From Candidatus Opimibacter iunctus (lineage in GTDB: Bacteria; Bacteroidota; Bacteroidia; Chitinophagales; Saprospiraceae), in NCBI GenBank assembly GCA_016716665.1, contig JADJVH010000015.1:58582-122581 (forward strand): 64,000 bases of DNA, read 5' to 3'. Position numbers and translations under genes: made by a program. Each line of letters opens with the position of its first letter. Position 1 is the stretch's first letter. The notes under the pieces were generated by a model. The model ran no database searches, was not told the DNA's origin, and saw only the letters and a program-made list of their open reading frames with translations. Of this stretch, positions 10,201-17,772 are shown one piece after another.

Positions 10201-11140
10201 AGATGGGAGCGCCAAAGCCAAAGAAGATATTGTTGCCCTTGTCGCCAAAGGTGATTTGAAAAACCTGGCCTTCAAATTCATGAACGATGTGCTGCACCTT
10301 TCTGATAAAATCATCCAGGATGCTTACATCATAGTTTTCCTGGTCATGGTCACGAAATGAAAATTTGAGGAAGCATACCACGCTCACCCGTAGTTCAATG
10401 ATAAAGTCCTGTTGACCTGCCGTGATGCGGTCATATACAGGGGGTAGTACCCAGGGCTTGAGGAATTCAAGCTTTAAAGAAGGAACTTCGGGCCAGGGAT
10501 CCGGAGCGATCATGCTCGTGAGGCCTTTACATACGATATACTCATCAGCGGATTCGGTATACCTGGTTTCACCGGTGATGATCTCAGGATAGCGTTCGGT
10601 CATTTCGCCGGGGATGATGATTTCACCGCGTTTGACAATTTCCTGAGTTTCAGCAATCAGGTCTACGGCACGACCCGCTATGACGTCCATGATATGGATA
10701 TCCGGATCACCGAGGACAAATCTTCGGATAGGTCCTGATACCACCGACATCTTGAGTGCCAGGGAAACCGGTCGGCCTCCGGGAGATATGAAGTTGGAAA
10801 ATGGACTGATAGCCTCATTGATCTTAAGGCATGCAGAGATGGCACGCAAGCCTCCATCATCCCTGAACCAACAGATGATCGCATCACCGATAAAACAGAT
10901 GATACTGCCTTTGTATAAGTGCAGGGGTTCGACCATGACGTCAAAAAACCTATTGAGGAGGTGCGAAAATTCTTCCGTTCCCCTTTGGCGGCCCAGGTCT
11001 TCCACATAGGATTCCATGAGTGGGGTGAAGCCGGAGAGGTCGGCAAACAGGAGGGTGCCAGTCATGTGTTCGGGAATGGCCTCGCCCTGCGCCATTGCAT
11101 ACCTTCTGTCTATAGGCAGGTAGGCCTCTAACTCTCTCAT
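7280..11140 (-). CDS. Soluble adenylyl cyclase-like protein: two cyclase domains, NTPase, TPR
   Basis: A 1286-residue cytoplasmic protein with four parts. C1 (about 25-200) has both metal aspartates, D34 in LLFADLSGFT and D86 in CFIGDAIICWF. C2 (about 250-425) has GDKGNNIFFGF and the transition-state pair N372/R376 in ANLASRLM. An NTPase with Walker A GQAGIGKS near 469-476 and Walker B LLLIIENAQWLD follows, then a long TPR region to the end. This is the order of animal soluble adenylyl cyclase ADCY10 and of bacterial AAA/cyclase-TPR proteins. The position equivalent to the ADCY10 bicarbonate-site lysine appears to be C82. I start at ATG 11140 because the longer frame opens with TTG and weak sequence. 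DUF917 follows 21 bases downstream. Confidence 0.75.
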   Translation of the reverse strand: MRELEAYLPIDRRYAMAQGEAIPEHMTGTLLFADLSGFTPLMESYVEDLGRQRGTEEFSHLLNRFFDVMVEPLHLYKGSIICFIGDAIICWFRDDGGLRAISACLKINEAISPFSNFISPGGRPVSLALKMSVVSGPIRRFVLGDPDIHIMDVIAGRAVDLIAETQEIVKRGEIIIPGEMTERYPEIITGETRYTESADEYIVCKGLTSMIAPDPWPEVPSLKLEFLKPWVLPPVYDRITAGQQDFIIELRVSVVCFLKFSFRDHDQENYDVSILDDFIRKVQHIVHEFEGQVFQITFGDKGNNIFFGFGAPISHEDDIERALNTSLFLMELKRTLPYLDDMEIGMSVGHFRTGPYGGRSRSTYACLGAHANLASRLMSHALPGQILVSQPVMDSARKFEFSPLGTLRIKGFTKPVSIFSLERRRASQAHQLTQDTSKSAGRNKEKAILKKLAEKTKSEPVDQWCIVEGQAGIGKSNLVGWMITLARQLGYAQLVTRAEAIEERTPYHGLLQIIQQIFDLNLSTSDTSALQQKVCDQLAAMEEGLDQWASLLQMILPFNWKESEATSLLTAKEKEPKLRWLLERIIIGQLAKKPLLLIIENAQWLDSSTEEFLLSLRDKKPEHLLVLIVTRHYKDHYDLLNTMPDSTPISHLTLEVLNKEDLDHMLCAYLSIGEINSSVMDILYQKTGGHPLFSRILIDTLLDDGILRINNGICELADKDTDLHHMQLPDSIHSVIINRIDRLPAKDQLALKVASILGELFSLEFLKAVYPVEKEKHELDEILQRLSTTRILAIHEDGDETRYKFEHQIIHQAVYSLVPFELRRRIHLQLVDWIKHTYANQLSSYYHVLGHHAEAAEDFAGSAHYWGKVGEQAIEHGVYKGAEEVILHAQRLLEKLPPTQENLQLRLNLMLTLGSIRLVTHGQSADLTGEVYLRAQEIAEKIEQDVPHKATVLFGLSVHYYMRGAIEKCNTLAGAMLEIGKRLGLVEEQIQAHLMLANCAFWIGDFQTQDKHIKSLLALYPDTAYQGQLAHYAQNPKITVWICHTWSLAFRGEPEAAFRQLGLMHQTADKMEHSFSKGMAMQAEAFLNAFLQQTEAAHASAMQLLQISIDQGFPVFMRMAQVIEGWVMVKNGQHAEGIRQIHEVIDKWQASRATLGLGMFYTILADAYHHAAMWQEGLDMLEKADTHLQQMEERVFYSPLYAMRGRSYSALGQNELAEEWLRKAFDLARQHDNYLFGMYAAMHLAHILQQSGRKDEALQVIDMMYAPGRTAVNQKEIEVLRVQCLS

Positions 11141-11228
11141 TTGTCTGCTAAAGTGGTGTGTAAGACAATCAAAATCTAATGTACGACAAGCAAATAGCAA
11201 ATAGCCTGCCTTAAATTGAAAATCGCAC

Positions 11229-11257
11229 TTGCTGAATCAGGATAATTCTATATTTTG
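11229..11257 (+). promoter_or_regulatory. Possible promoter of the TonB receptor gene
   Basis: TTG at 11229-11231 and TATATTTTG at 11249-11257 are separated by 17 bases and lie 37 bases before the ATG at 11295. They resemble the -33 TTG and -7 TAnnTTTG boxes of Bacteroidota promoters, with one extra T in the -7 box. Confidence 0.35.
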
Positions 11258-11294
11258 TTGTGTCAGGCATAACACCTGCCACAAACCAACTAAC

Positions 11295-13664
11295 ATGAAA
11301 AGGATTCACACCACTTTATTGTTATGGCTGTTTATGGCCGTAACTCAAATGGCTATAGGCCAAACCCTCCTCAAAGGAAACGTACAAAGTATAACCAACG
11401 ACCTTTTAGTAGGGGTCAGTGTCTCTGTTATCGGTACGACGATAGGTATCGCCTCTGATGCCAATGGGGATTTTGAGCTCCTTGTTCCTTCAGGTCGGGA
11501 CTCAGTCAGATTCGATTATCTCGGCTATAAGCCACTGACGATGGCCATGACTGCAGGCAAGATGCAGGTCGTCCTCGAGGAAGAATCCAAAATGCTTGAG
11601 GCCGTCCAGGTCGCAGGTTTTGCAGGAGCAGTGGGCCAGGCCAGACGACGTGCTGAATCTGTACAGCAGATACCGGAGTCAGTGGTGACTTATACTACAG
11701 AACATATCGAAGCCACGGGGATCACCAACTTCCAGAGTTTCGCTAACCAGGTGCCCAATGTATCCTATGCCACCTCTCAAAATATTGGTGTCAATTTTAT
11801 CAATATCCGCGGTATCGGGCAGATACGCAACGGGGACTCACCTGTGGCCTTTCTCGTCGATGGTGTGACGATCCCTGATCCAAACCTCGTCAACCAGGAG
11901 CTCTTTGATCTGGCGATGATCGAAGTAGTCAAGGGGCCGCAAGGCACACTCTATGGAAAGAATGCTATAGGCGGGGCAGTCAATATCCTGACCCTGGCAC
12001 CTACTAATAATTTCAGGCATAAGCTCAAGTTTGGAGTAGGCAATGGAGGATACCTCGGCGGACAGGCAGTCTCTTCAGGGCCCATCGTAAAGGATAAAAT
12101 CTATTACAGGGTAGCCGGAACCTACAAGACTATGGATGGTCTGCTCACCAATACCTTTCTCGATAGGAAGGTAGATTACTATGAAGACCTGTCCCTTCGT
12201 GGCCAGCTCAAATTTGATTTCAGTACACGTGTTTCCCTGACACTCGCCGGACAATACTCGGATACCCAGGGAGGTGCTACGTATTCAGGTCACTCTCCGA
12301 CAGGTGTGGAGCTGGATCCGAATGACTTCAATTATGTGATCGATGCCAACGTCTTTGGCGAATCTGAATTGACCAATTCCTTTGCCAGTGCGCGGCTGGA
12401 ATGGAACCTCGGGAATATGAAGTTTCAATCCATCACTTCGTACAACAAGGCTGATCGCAATCATGCCGGGGATCTGGATTTCATATCGCTTGATATCCTG
12501 AGGCAGGATCAGTTGAGCAATTCAAAATCATTTAACCAGGAGTTCAGGCTGGGATCGCATACAGGAAGCAGCAAGATCGAATGGGACCTCGGTGTACAAT
12601 ACCAGCAATCCGAGCGTGACCTGATCACTAATGCGTATGCAGACTTTGGCTATTTTCTGAATCCGCCTATGCCTTTTGATACGTTGTTTCTGAGCAATTT
12701 TGTTGAGCCTAAGCCGGTATCTGATTTTACCAATACGTACAATACGTTTGCGGGATTTGCTTTTGCCACCTGGCATGCTACAGACAAACTGGATGTCTCT
12801 GCAGGTGTGCGTATAGACAATGACAACATCAAGCAGGACAACAGAAATGAAGGGTTTGTCTATGAGAAGACAGATACAGAGGTGCAGCCGAAAGTTTCAC
12901 TCGCCTATGATCTGGCGCAGCATATGTTGCTCTATGCCAATTATGGCCGTGGCTATCGCAGTGGTGGTTACAATGCGCAGGTCACCTCGCTTTTTGATGC
13001 AGAATATGCCGGAGAGACCAGCAATAATTTTGAATTGGGCCTCAAGACATCTACAGCGGACAGGTTGTTCATCTTTAATGTTGCAGGTTTCTATGTTGAT
13101 TTCAAAGAGCAGCAGCAGTTTGCCGTCGCCCTTGGGGCCAATGGTTTGAAGATGGGTAACTACAATTTCCCGGAGAGCAAGGTCTATGGCTTTGAGGCGG
13201 AGACGCAGATCAGGACTTCAAGATACCTTGATGTACTGGCGGGTTTTGGCTTGAGCAAATCAGAAATCATTGATGGTGGATTTGCCGGGTCTACGGACAG
13301 GACTGTGTATGATGGTAACAATGCGCCTTATGTACCTCAATCAACAGCTAATGTTGCTTTCAAGTCCAACTTTCCGATTTCGGATAAGGTGCAATTCCTC
13401 GGCTTTGTTAACTTCAGTCTCAAGGGCAAGATCTACTGGCATGAAAACAATGCTGATGTTTCCAATCCCTATTCCTTGCTTGATTCACGCATCGGTGTTT
13501 CCATCATGGACAAGTATGAGATCTTCGTTTGGGGTGCCAATCTTGGTGATACCCAATATTATCAGGAGTATGGAGATGGGCAGTTGACTGGCAGCCTTGC
13601 TGGTGATACGGTATGGCCTGGACAGCCAAGGACGGTTGGGGTTGATGTGGCGGTGAAGTTTTGA
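11295..13664 (+). CDS. TonB-dependent outer-membrane receptor
   Basis: A 789-residue outer-membrane receptor. The ATG at 11295 gives a clean signal peptide (MKRIHTTLLLWLFMAV, cleavage after AIG near residue 23); an in-frame TTG at 11229 is unlikely. Residues about 25-100 are a carboxypeptidase-regulatory-like domain (LLVGVSVSVIGTTIGIASDANGDF), typical of Bacteroidota. The plug follows (ESVVTYTTEHIEATGITNFQ, then VVKGPQGTLYGKNAIGGAVN), then a 22-strand-type barrel rich in alternating aromatic strands and ending in VDVAVKF with the C-terminal Phe used by the BAM machinery. The plug is of the CirA/IroN-like class, which imports siderophores or other large ligands. No SusD partner follows, so it is not a SusCD pair. 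The ligand is unknown. Confidence 0.85.
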   Translation: MKRIHTTLLLWLFMAVTQMAIGQTLLKGNVQSITNDLLVGVSVSVIGTTIGIASDANGDFELLVPSGRDSVRFDYLGYKPLTMAMTAGKMQVVLEEESKMLEAVQVAGFAGAVGQARRRAESVQQIPESVVTYTTEHIEATGITNFQSFANQVPNVSYATSQNIGVNFINIRGIGQIRNGDSPVAFLVDGVTIPDPNLVNQELFDLAMIEVVKGPQGTLYGKNAIGGAVNILTLAPTNNFRHKLKFGVGNGGYLGGQAVSSGPIVKDKIYYRVAGTYKTMDGLLTNTFLDRKVDYYEDLSLRGQLKFDFSTRVSLTLAGQYSDTQGGATYSGHSPTGVELDPNDFNYVIDANVFGESELTNSFASARLEWNLGNMKFQSITSYNKADRNHAGDLDFISLDILRQDQLSNSKSFNQEFRLGSHTGSSKIEWDLGVQYQQSERDLITNAYADFGYFLNPPMPFDTLFLSNFVEPKPVSDFTNTYNTFAGFAFATWHATDKLDVSAGVRIDNDNIKQDNRNEGFVYEKTDTEVQPKVSLAYDLAQHMLLYANYGRGYRSGGYNAQVTSLFDAEYAGETSNNFELGLKTSTADRLFIFNVAGFYVDFKEQQQFAVALGANGLKMGNYNFPESKVYGFEAETQIRTSRYLDVLAGFGLSKSEIIDGGFAGSTDRTVYDGNNAPYVPQSTANVAFKSNFPISDKVQFLGFVNFSLKGKIYWHENNADVSNPYSLLDSRIGVSIMDKYEIFVWGANLGDTQYYQEYGDGQLTGSLAGDTVWPGQPRTVGVDVAVKF

Positions 13665-13716
13665 AAAGGTTGATGGGTTGATGGGTTGATTGCCGCTGAA
13701 TGCCACTGATTACGCT

Positions 13717-14500
13717 GATGGCCGCTGAATGCCGCTGGTTACGCTGATTGCCGCTGATTTTCAATGAGGGGGATTTATCGGAGGTGAAGGTTTGCGGGTA
13801 GAGGGGTCGCGAGACTAGTTTGCCGCTGATTAGAATGATTACGCTGATTGCCGCTGATTTTCAATGAGGGTGATTTTTACGAGTAGAAGATTTGCGAGTA
13901 GAGGGTGATGCTGCCGAGACTATTTTACCGCTGATTAGAATGATTACGCTGATTGCCGCTGATTTTCAATGAGGGTGATTTTTTATGAAAAGAAGATTTA
14001 CGAGTAGAGGGTGATGCTGCCGAGACTAGTTTGCCGCTGATTAGAATGATTACGCTGATTGCCGCTGATTTTCAATGAGGGTGATTTATCAGAGGTGAAG
14101 GTTTGCGAGTAGAGGATGATCCTGCCGAGACTAGTTTGCCGCTGATTAGAATGATTACGCTGATTGCCGCTGATTTTCAATGAGGGTGATTTTTACGAGT
14201 AGAAGATTTGCGAGTAGAGGGTGATGCTGCCGAGACTATTTTACCGCTGATTTAAAGTGATTACGCTGATTGCCGCTGATTTTCAATGAGGGTGATTTTT
14301 ATGAGTAGAAGATTTACGAGTAGAGGGTGATGCTGCCGAGACTATTTTACCGCTGATTTAGAATGATTACGCTGATTGCCGCTGATTTTCAATGAGGGTG
14401 ATTTTTACGAGTAGAAGATTTGCGAGTAGAGGGTGATGCTGCCGAGACTATTTTACCGCTGATTAAATGATTACGCTGATTGCCGCTGATTTTTGTTTTT
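13717..14500. repeat. 105-bp tandem repeat array, about seven units
   Basis: The core CCGCTGATT(A)GAATG recurs at 13823, 13928, 14034, 14139, 14244, 14350 and 14456, a spacing of 105-106 bases. Each unit holds a GATTACGCTGATTGCCGCTG segment, then TTTCAATGAGGGTGATTT, then a less conserved GAGTAGA/GCTGCCGAGACTA spacer. Units differ by a few substitutions and 1-base indels. Irregular partial units begin right after the TonB receptor stop. It is not a CRISPR: the repeated part is the whole unit. Small frames in it encode only NQRN-type repeats and are not genes. Confidence 0.85.
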
Positions 14501-14644
14501 ACCTATCATGTTGATTTTGGTGCCGGATAAGATTTAATATTCTGGCAAAACAGAGTGAGATAGCATCTGCGGCGCCTTAAGTCTCTAATAGCAATTCATG
14601 ATCATAAATCAATGTAATCAGCGTAATCATTTAATCAGTGGTAA
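14453..14644. repeat. 192-bp element with about 38-bp terminal inverted repeats (copy 1)
   Basis: The left end (TTACCGCTGATTAAATGATT and on through ACGCTGATT) is matched in inverted orientation by the right end, which ends AATCAGTGGTAA at 14644, with about five mismatches in 38 bases. The interior carries TTTGTTTTTAC, GATTTAATATTCTGG and GTCTCTAATAG, shared with the copy at 15982-16173. The last tandem unit of the array merges into its left arm. It is non-coding; the structure is like a MITE or large palindromic repeat. Confidence 0.75.
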
Positions 14645-14707
14645 ATTGGGTGGGATCTTTTTATGGGTAATCACTGTCTCCTTCCAAGATGACGCTGATA
14701 TTCCTGG

Positions 14708-15115
14708 TTATTTTGAACGTGGGGGCTTGGAGTTGATGAGACGCTTGAACTGTAGGCTTTTTGCGCCGAAGTTGATGAGTAGGCCGGTTTCTATGTGATA
14801 GACTTCAACATCATTGAGGGCTTGGTTGAGATGGGAGTCATCAAGTTCGCTACGGGCTTTGAGTTCTACGGACACTACATCCTCCACCAGGAAGTCAACT
14901 CTGCGCTTGCCCACATACTCCCCTTTATAGAAGACGGTCATTTCAAATTCCTGGACAAAACTGAGACCTTGCCTGATCATCTCAATAGCAAGTGATCGTT
15001 GGTAAATAATTTCCTGGAAGCCATTACCCAGATACTTGTGCACCTCTATCGCACACCCAATAATCTTTCCTGTAATAGCAGAGTGCTTGTAATCTGTGTT
15101 TACAACTGGTTTCAT
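14708..15115 (-). CDS. GxxExxY family protein (PD-(D/E)xK nuclease-like fold)
   Basis: A 135-residue protein. The defining GxxExxY motif is G32-E35-Y38 in NGFQEIIYQRSL, preceded by the family helix GKIIGCAIEVHKYLG. RRVDFLVEDVVSVELKA (about 91-107) supplies the D and ExK of a PD-(D/E)xK-like core (PDDEXK_3, PF13366). The C-terminal NFGAKSLQFKRLIN is also characteristic. The biological role of the family is not established. The gene sits between the two 192-bp inverted-repeat elements and next to the 105-bp array, suggesting it travels or is maintained with them. Confidence 0.85.
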   Translation of the reverse strand: MKPVVNTDYKHSAITGKIIGCAIEVHKYLGNGFQEIIYQRSLAIEMIRQGLSFVQEFEMTVFYKGEYVGKRRVDFLVEDVVSVELKARSELDDSHLNQALNDVEVYHIETGLLINFGAKSLQFKRLINSKPPRSK

Positions 15116-15227
15116 CTGGCGAAGATTAGAATAGAAAATTAGGGTATGTACATGACATTGTCAAGTTCTAGGGCCCAGCTCCATCATTTTCTTATTTTAT
15201 AATTTTATAAAAATTTTAATCATCCTC

Positions 15228-15258
15228 TTGACACGCATTTAGGAATCCCCTAATTTTC
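15228..15258 (+). promoter_or_regulatory. Possible promoter of the 15326 gene
   Basis: TTG (15228-15230) and TAATTTTC (15251-15258) are 20 bases apart, close to the Bacteroidota TTG/TAnnTTTG arrangement, in a very AT-rich stretch 68 bases before the ATG at 15326. Confidence 0.3.
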
Positions 15259-15325
15259 AACTGAAAACAAATTCGTTCGGGGTGCTCATCGCATCCTGAG
15301 CATCACTTTTTAAACCAGTTGAAAC

Positions 15326-15901
15326 ATGGGACTAACGATCCATTATTCCGGCAAGCTCCGGAATCCCGATGCATTGCCTGCATTGATTGACGAAGCCATT
15401 GACATCAGTAAGAGTTTGCATTGGTCTTATGACCTAATTGAGGCCGCGCCTGATATCCCGGTGTCGGGCATCCTGGTCGCGCCTGAGGGTAGTGAGCCGT
15501 TGTGGCTTACCTTCCACCGTGAGGGGTTCATGTGCAACCCTATGCTTTTTGAGTATGTAATGAAGGTAGAGGGCAAGGCGATTCCTTCTGATGCGGAGCA
15601 GTGGCTTTTTACCAAAACTCAATATGCGGGTGTGGAAGCTCATATCGCGATGATCAAGTTCCTCCGATACCTGAGTGGCAAGTATTTTGAACGGTTTGAA
15701 CTCCATGATGAAAGCCGCTATTGGGAGACGGATGATGAAGCGGTGTGCCGTGCCCGGTTTGGCGAGTATGACCGTGTATTGAGTATGGTCGGTGATGCGC
15801 TTGAAGGCATGGAGATTGGGCAAGAAGAAAGCCAGGAAAGTGTGATCGCTAAGATTGAGAAAATGCTGGAGGAAAAATTTGGGATGAAGCGGAGTAATTG
15901 A
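15326..15901 (+). CDS. Conserved hypothetical protein
   Basis: A 191-residue soluble protein beginning MGLTIHYSGKLRNPDALP. I have seen similar openings in uncharacterised bacterial proteins but know no function. The middle contains GSEPLWLTFHREGFMCNP and TQYAGVEAHIAMIKFLRYLS; the C-terminal third is acidic and helical (EEKFGMKRSN at the end). No signal peptide, membrane segment or recognised catalytic motif. It lies between the two 192-bp elements, with its stop about 80 bases before the second copy, but its codon use and clean frame suggest a real gene. Confidence 0.65.
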   Translation: MGLTIHYSGKLRNPDALPALIDEAIDISKSLHWSYDLIEAAPDIPVSGILVAPEGSEPLWLTFHREGFMCNPMLFEYVMKVEGKAIPSDAEQWLFTKTQYAGVEAHIAMIKFLRYLSGKYFERFELHDESRYWETDDEAVCRARFGEYDRVLSMVGDALEGMEIGQEESQESVIAKIEKMLEEKFGMKRSN

Positions 15902-15981
15902 AGATGAATTCCTTTTATCCTGGAGACGGATTTCATGAGGTAGGAGTACTTTGAATAGATGGTGATCCTGCCGAGACTGTT

Positions 15982-16173
15982 TTACCACTGATTATATGAT
16001 GGCCGCTGATGGCCGCTGATTTTTGTTTTTACTTATTGTATTGGTTTTGCTGTCCGAGAGGATTTAATATTCTGGTAGAGTGGATTTGCCTGACACATTC
16101 TGCACTACGAGTCTCTAATAGAAATGCAAGATCATAAATCAGCGGCAATCAGCGAAATCATATAATCAGCGGT
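15982..16173. repeat. 192-bp element with terminal inverted repeats (copy 2)
   Basis: Same length and plan as 14453-14644: left arm ACCACTGATTATATGATG... GCCGCTGATTTTTG, interior blocks TTTGTTTTTAC, GATTTAATATTCTGG and GTCTCTAATAG, right arm ATCAGCGGCAATCAGCGAAA to ATCAGCGGT. The arms differ from copy 1 in matched positions (TATA instead of AAAT in both arms), so the pairing has been kept. The bases just before it (TGATCCTGCCGAGACTG) match the spacer of the 105-bp array, so the array unit and this element share ancestry. Confidence 0.75.
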
Positions 16174-16229
16174 CCCTCTGTCTCCCGCGCACTGACTGCC
16201 TCCCAAACCGGGCAATCTGTCGGTCACTT

Positions 16230-16496
16230 TTATACCGCAAACGTCTTCGAGATCCGGTAGTGCTCGGCCTGGTTTTTCGAAAGCCAACGTTTGTCTTCGT
16301 GGTCAAACTTTGAATAGATCATGACGAAGCGTACATCATTGTCCAGCGCAGTGACGTATCTGAATTCGCGGGTGATGCCTCCGTCGACAAATACTGGATA
16401 GTGAGAGTCGATCCAGCTTAGTTCGCCCTTGGAGTTTTCAGTGCTTTTGTTGAGTTTGTTAAATTTCAAGCGTTTTTCAATTTTAGTATCCGTCAT
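16230..16496 (-). CDS. Small hypothetical protein, second of a two-gene unit
   Basis: An 88-residue soluble, charged protein (MTDTKIEKRLKFNKLNKS at the start, WLSKNQAEHYRISKTF near the end) of unknown family. No motif is recognised. Its ATG overlaps the stop of the upstream gene in ATGA at 16493-16496, so the pair is translationally coupled. The upstream partner is a one-helix membrane protein, hence this could be its soluble companion. Toxin-antitoxin or immunity roles are possible but unsupported. Confidence 0.5.
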   Translation of the reverse strand: MTDTKIEKRLKFNKLNKSTENSKGELSWIDSHYPVFVDGGITREFRYVTALDNDVRFVMIYSKFDHEDKRWLSKNQAEHYRISKTFAV

Positions 16497-16756
16497 ATCG
16501 AAAGGGTGTTGTCATCGAAGGTGAGGATATTGAAGCGGAAGCCATGGATGTATTGCCTTGCTATTCCTTTGTTGGTGATGACGGCGATGAGTTCGACGAT
16601 TTTCTTGTCGCGGGAAGACCCCAGGATTTTGAGTTTGAGATCAAACTGTAACTTGGGATACTGCTCGCGGGCTATACCAAACCGGTAGAGGGTCCAGACA
16701 CCTGCCAGGACGAGTGCGGATATCGTAAAGAGGGAACTAATTTCGGAGATGGACAT
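16493..16756 (-). CDS. Small membrane protein, first of a two-gene unit
   Basis: An 87-residue protein with one transmembrane helix at about 8-25 (LFTISALVLAGVWTLYRF) followed by a soluble beta-rich domain (PKLQFDLKLKILG, then VELIAVITNKGIARQYI). Longer in-frame starts to 16828 exist, but the first of these lies inside a perfect hairpin (16801-16828); ATG 16756 (MSISEISSLF) is the better choice. I do not recognise the family; one-helix proteins with a short immunoglobulin-like cytoplasmic domain are common in Bacteroidota accessory regions. It overlaps the next gene by 4 bases. Confidence 0.5.
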   Translation of the reverse strand: MSISEISSLFTISALVLAGVWTLYRFGIAREQYPKLQFDLKLKILGSSRDKKIVELIAVITNKGIARQYIHGFRFNILTFDDNTLSI

Positions 16757-16800
16757 GATGGTGTTGCATTGCGATGGATAAATATAGAGATTTGAAATTA

Positions 16801-16828
16801 ATGCCCATCCCATTTTTGGGATGGGCAT
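16801..16828 (-). terminator. Perfect 12-bp hairpin downstream of the Cys-cluster gene
   Basis: ATGCCCATCCCA and TGGGATGGGCAT pair perfectly around a TTTT loop. It lies 17 bases past the stop of the 16846-17640 gene in its direction of transcription and is followed on that strand by TAATTTCAAATC, only moderately T-rich. It probably ends or attenuates that transcript before the small two-gene unit. Confidence 0.55.
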
Positions 16829-16845
16829 AGTATTAAGAATATGAT

Positions 16846-17640
16846 TTAATCATCAAACCCCGGCCGCTTAAATGCCCGTGCATCCGGAAAGGTTGTCTCA
16901 ACCTGCCTGCGTAGATTTTCAAGCAGGGAGAGGATTGTAAGGATGTCGCCTTCATGGATAGGAAGATATTGCAGCATGACCTCCCATGCCCGGATCGAAT
17001 TATCAATTCCGATGAGTGCGACTTTTGCGGAGCCATCTGAATCTTTGGGGAAATCATTTTCTTCAAACCAGGCATCATCTTCTTCTCGTCCTTCCTGGGC
17101 TCGGAGCAGTTTGACATAAATCTGATGGAGGTAATATGGAATGACTTCCAGCGCATCTTTCAGGGCCAGAGCTTCCTGTTCGGGATTTCGTTCCGGTAAG
17201 TCCATCAGGGCTGAAGATTGCAGATCTTCCTGAAGAGTTTTAAGGGCATCATTGGAATTATCAAGCCATTTCTTGCCGAGATCGAGGTACTCCATAGCCA
17301 GTAAGGATATGCTCGTGTTTTGAGTTTCCTCTTTCTGCCTATTTCTTTTTTCAATCCATTCATCATCTTCTTCGGAAGGAGTGAGGTCGATGCCTCTTTC
17401 GTCTGCCGATTCCTGCAGCAATTCCATCGTGAGTTGAAAGGACTCACTGACACCCTTGAAGACCTCTTTGAAGAAATCTTCTTCATTGGCAAAATCGTCC
17501 GGATTCAGTTGTGGTGTTGTCTGGAAAACGGAGCATCGGGCAGTCATGCTGCAGCGTTCGCACCATCGGTCGCAGTAGTTGTAAATGCCTGAAATAAGGT
17601 TAGGGTTGTCCAGGATGGACAGGAAGTCATTTGTTTTCAT
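16846..17640 (-). CDS. Conserved hypothetical protein with N-terminal four-Cys cluster
   Basis: A 264-residue soluble acidic protein. C23, C27, C30 and C36 in NYCDRWCERCSMTARCSVF form a tight four-cysteine group that looks like a zinc or Fe-S site. The rest is predicted helical and strongly acidic (EEDDEWIEKRNRQKEE; LRAQEGREEDDAWFEEND) and ends with a helix ILTILSLLENLRRQVETTF. Similar proteins occur widely in Bacteroidota without assigned function. No neighbour gives a role. The frame is intact and the ATG at 17640 is the only good start near the cluster. Confidence 0.65.
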   Translation of the reverse strand: MKTNDFLSILDNPNLISGIYNYCDRWCERCSMTARCSVFQTTPQLNPDDFANEEDFFKEVFKGVSESFQLTMELLQESADERGIDLTPSEEDDEWIEKRNRQKEETQNTSISLLAMEYLDLGKKWLDNSNDALKTLQEDLQSSALMDLPERNPEQEALALKDALEVIPYYLHQIYVKLLRAQEGREEDDAWFEENDFPKDSDGSAKVALIGIDNSIRAWEVMLQYLPIHEGDILTILSLLENLRRQVETTFPDARAFKRPGFDD

Positions 17641-17772
17641 TGCGGTAAAGTTTAGATGAGAAAATTAGGGGGAAAATTTAAAAAGTCAAAATATTTTCAT
17701 CAAAATATTTTACCAGTTAATATCATCTATATATCACGCTATAGTCCCTATCGACAAAACATTTTTCTGTCT

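Noticed and set aside
10680..11130. Reading frames antisense to the cyclase gene
   Set aside because: They mirror a conserved protein on the other strand and show no protein-like motifs of their own.
11141..11200. Longer N-terminus of the cyclase-like protein
   Set aside because: The extension opens with TTG and has Cys/His-rich sequence unlike the family; ATG 11140 fits better.
13998..14180. Short reading frames rich in NQRN in the tandem array
   Set aside because: They simply translate the repeat and lack start signals or non-repetitive sequence.
13717..14500. CRISPR array
   Set aside because: The period is 105-106 bases and the full unit is repeated; there are no unique spacers of constant length and no cas genes nearby.
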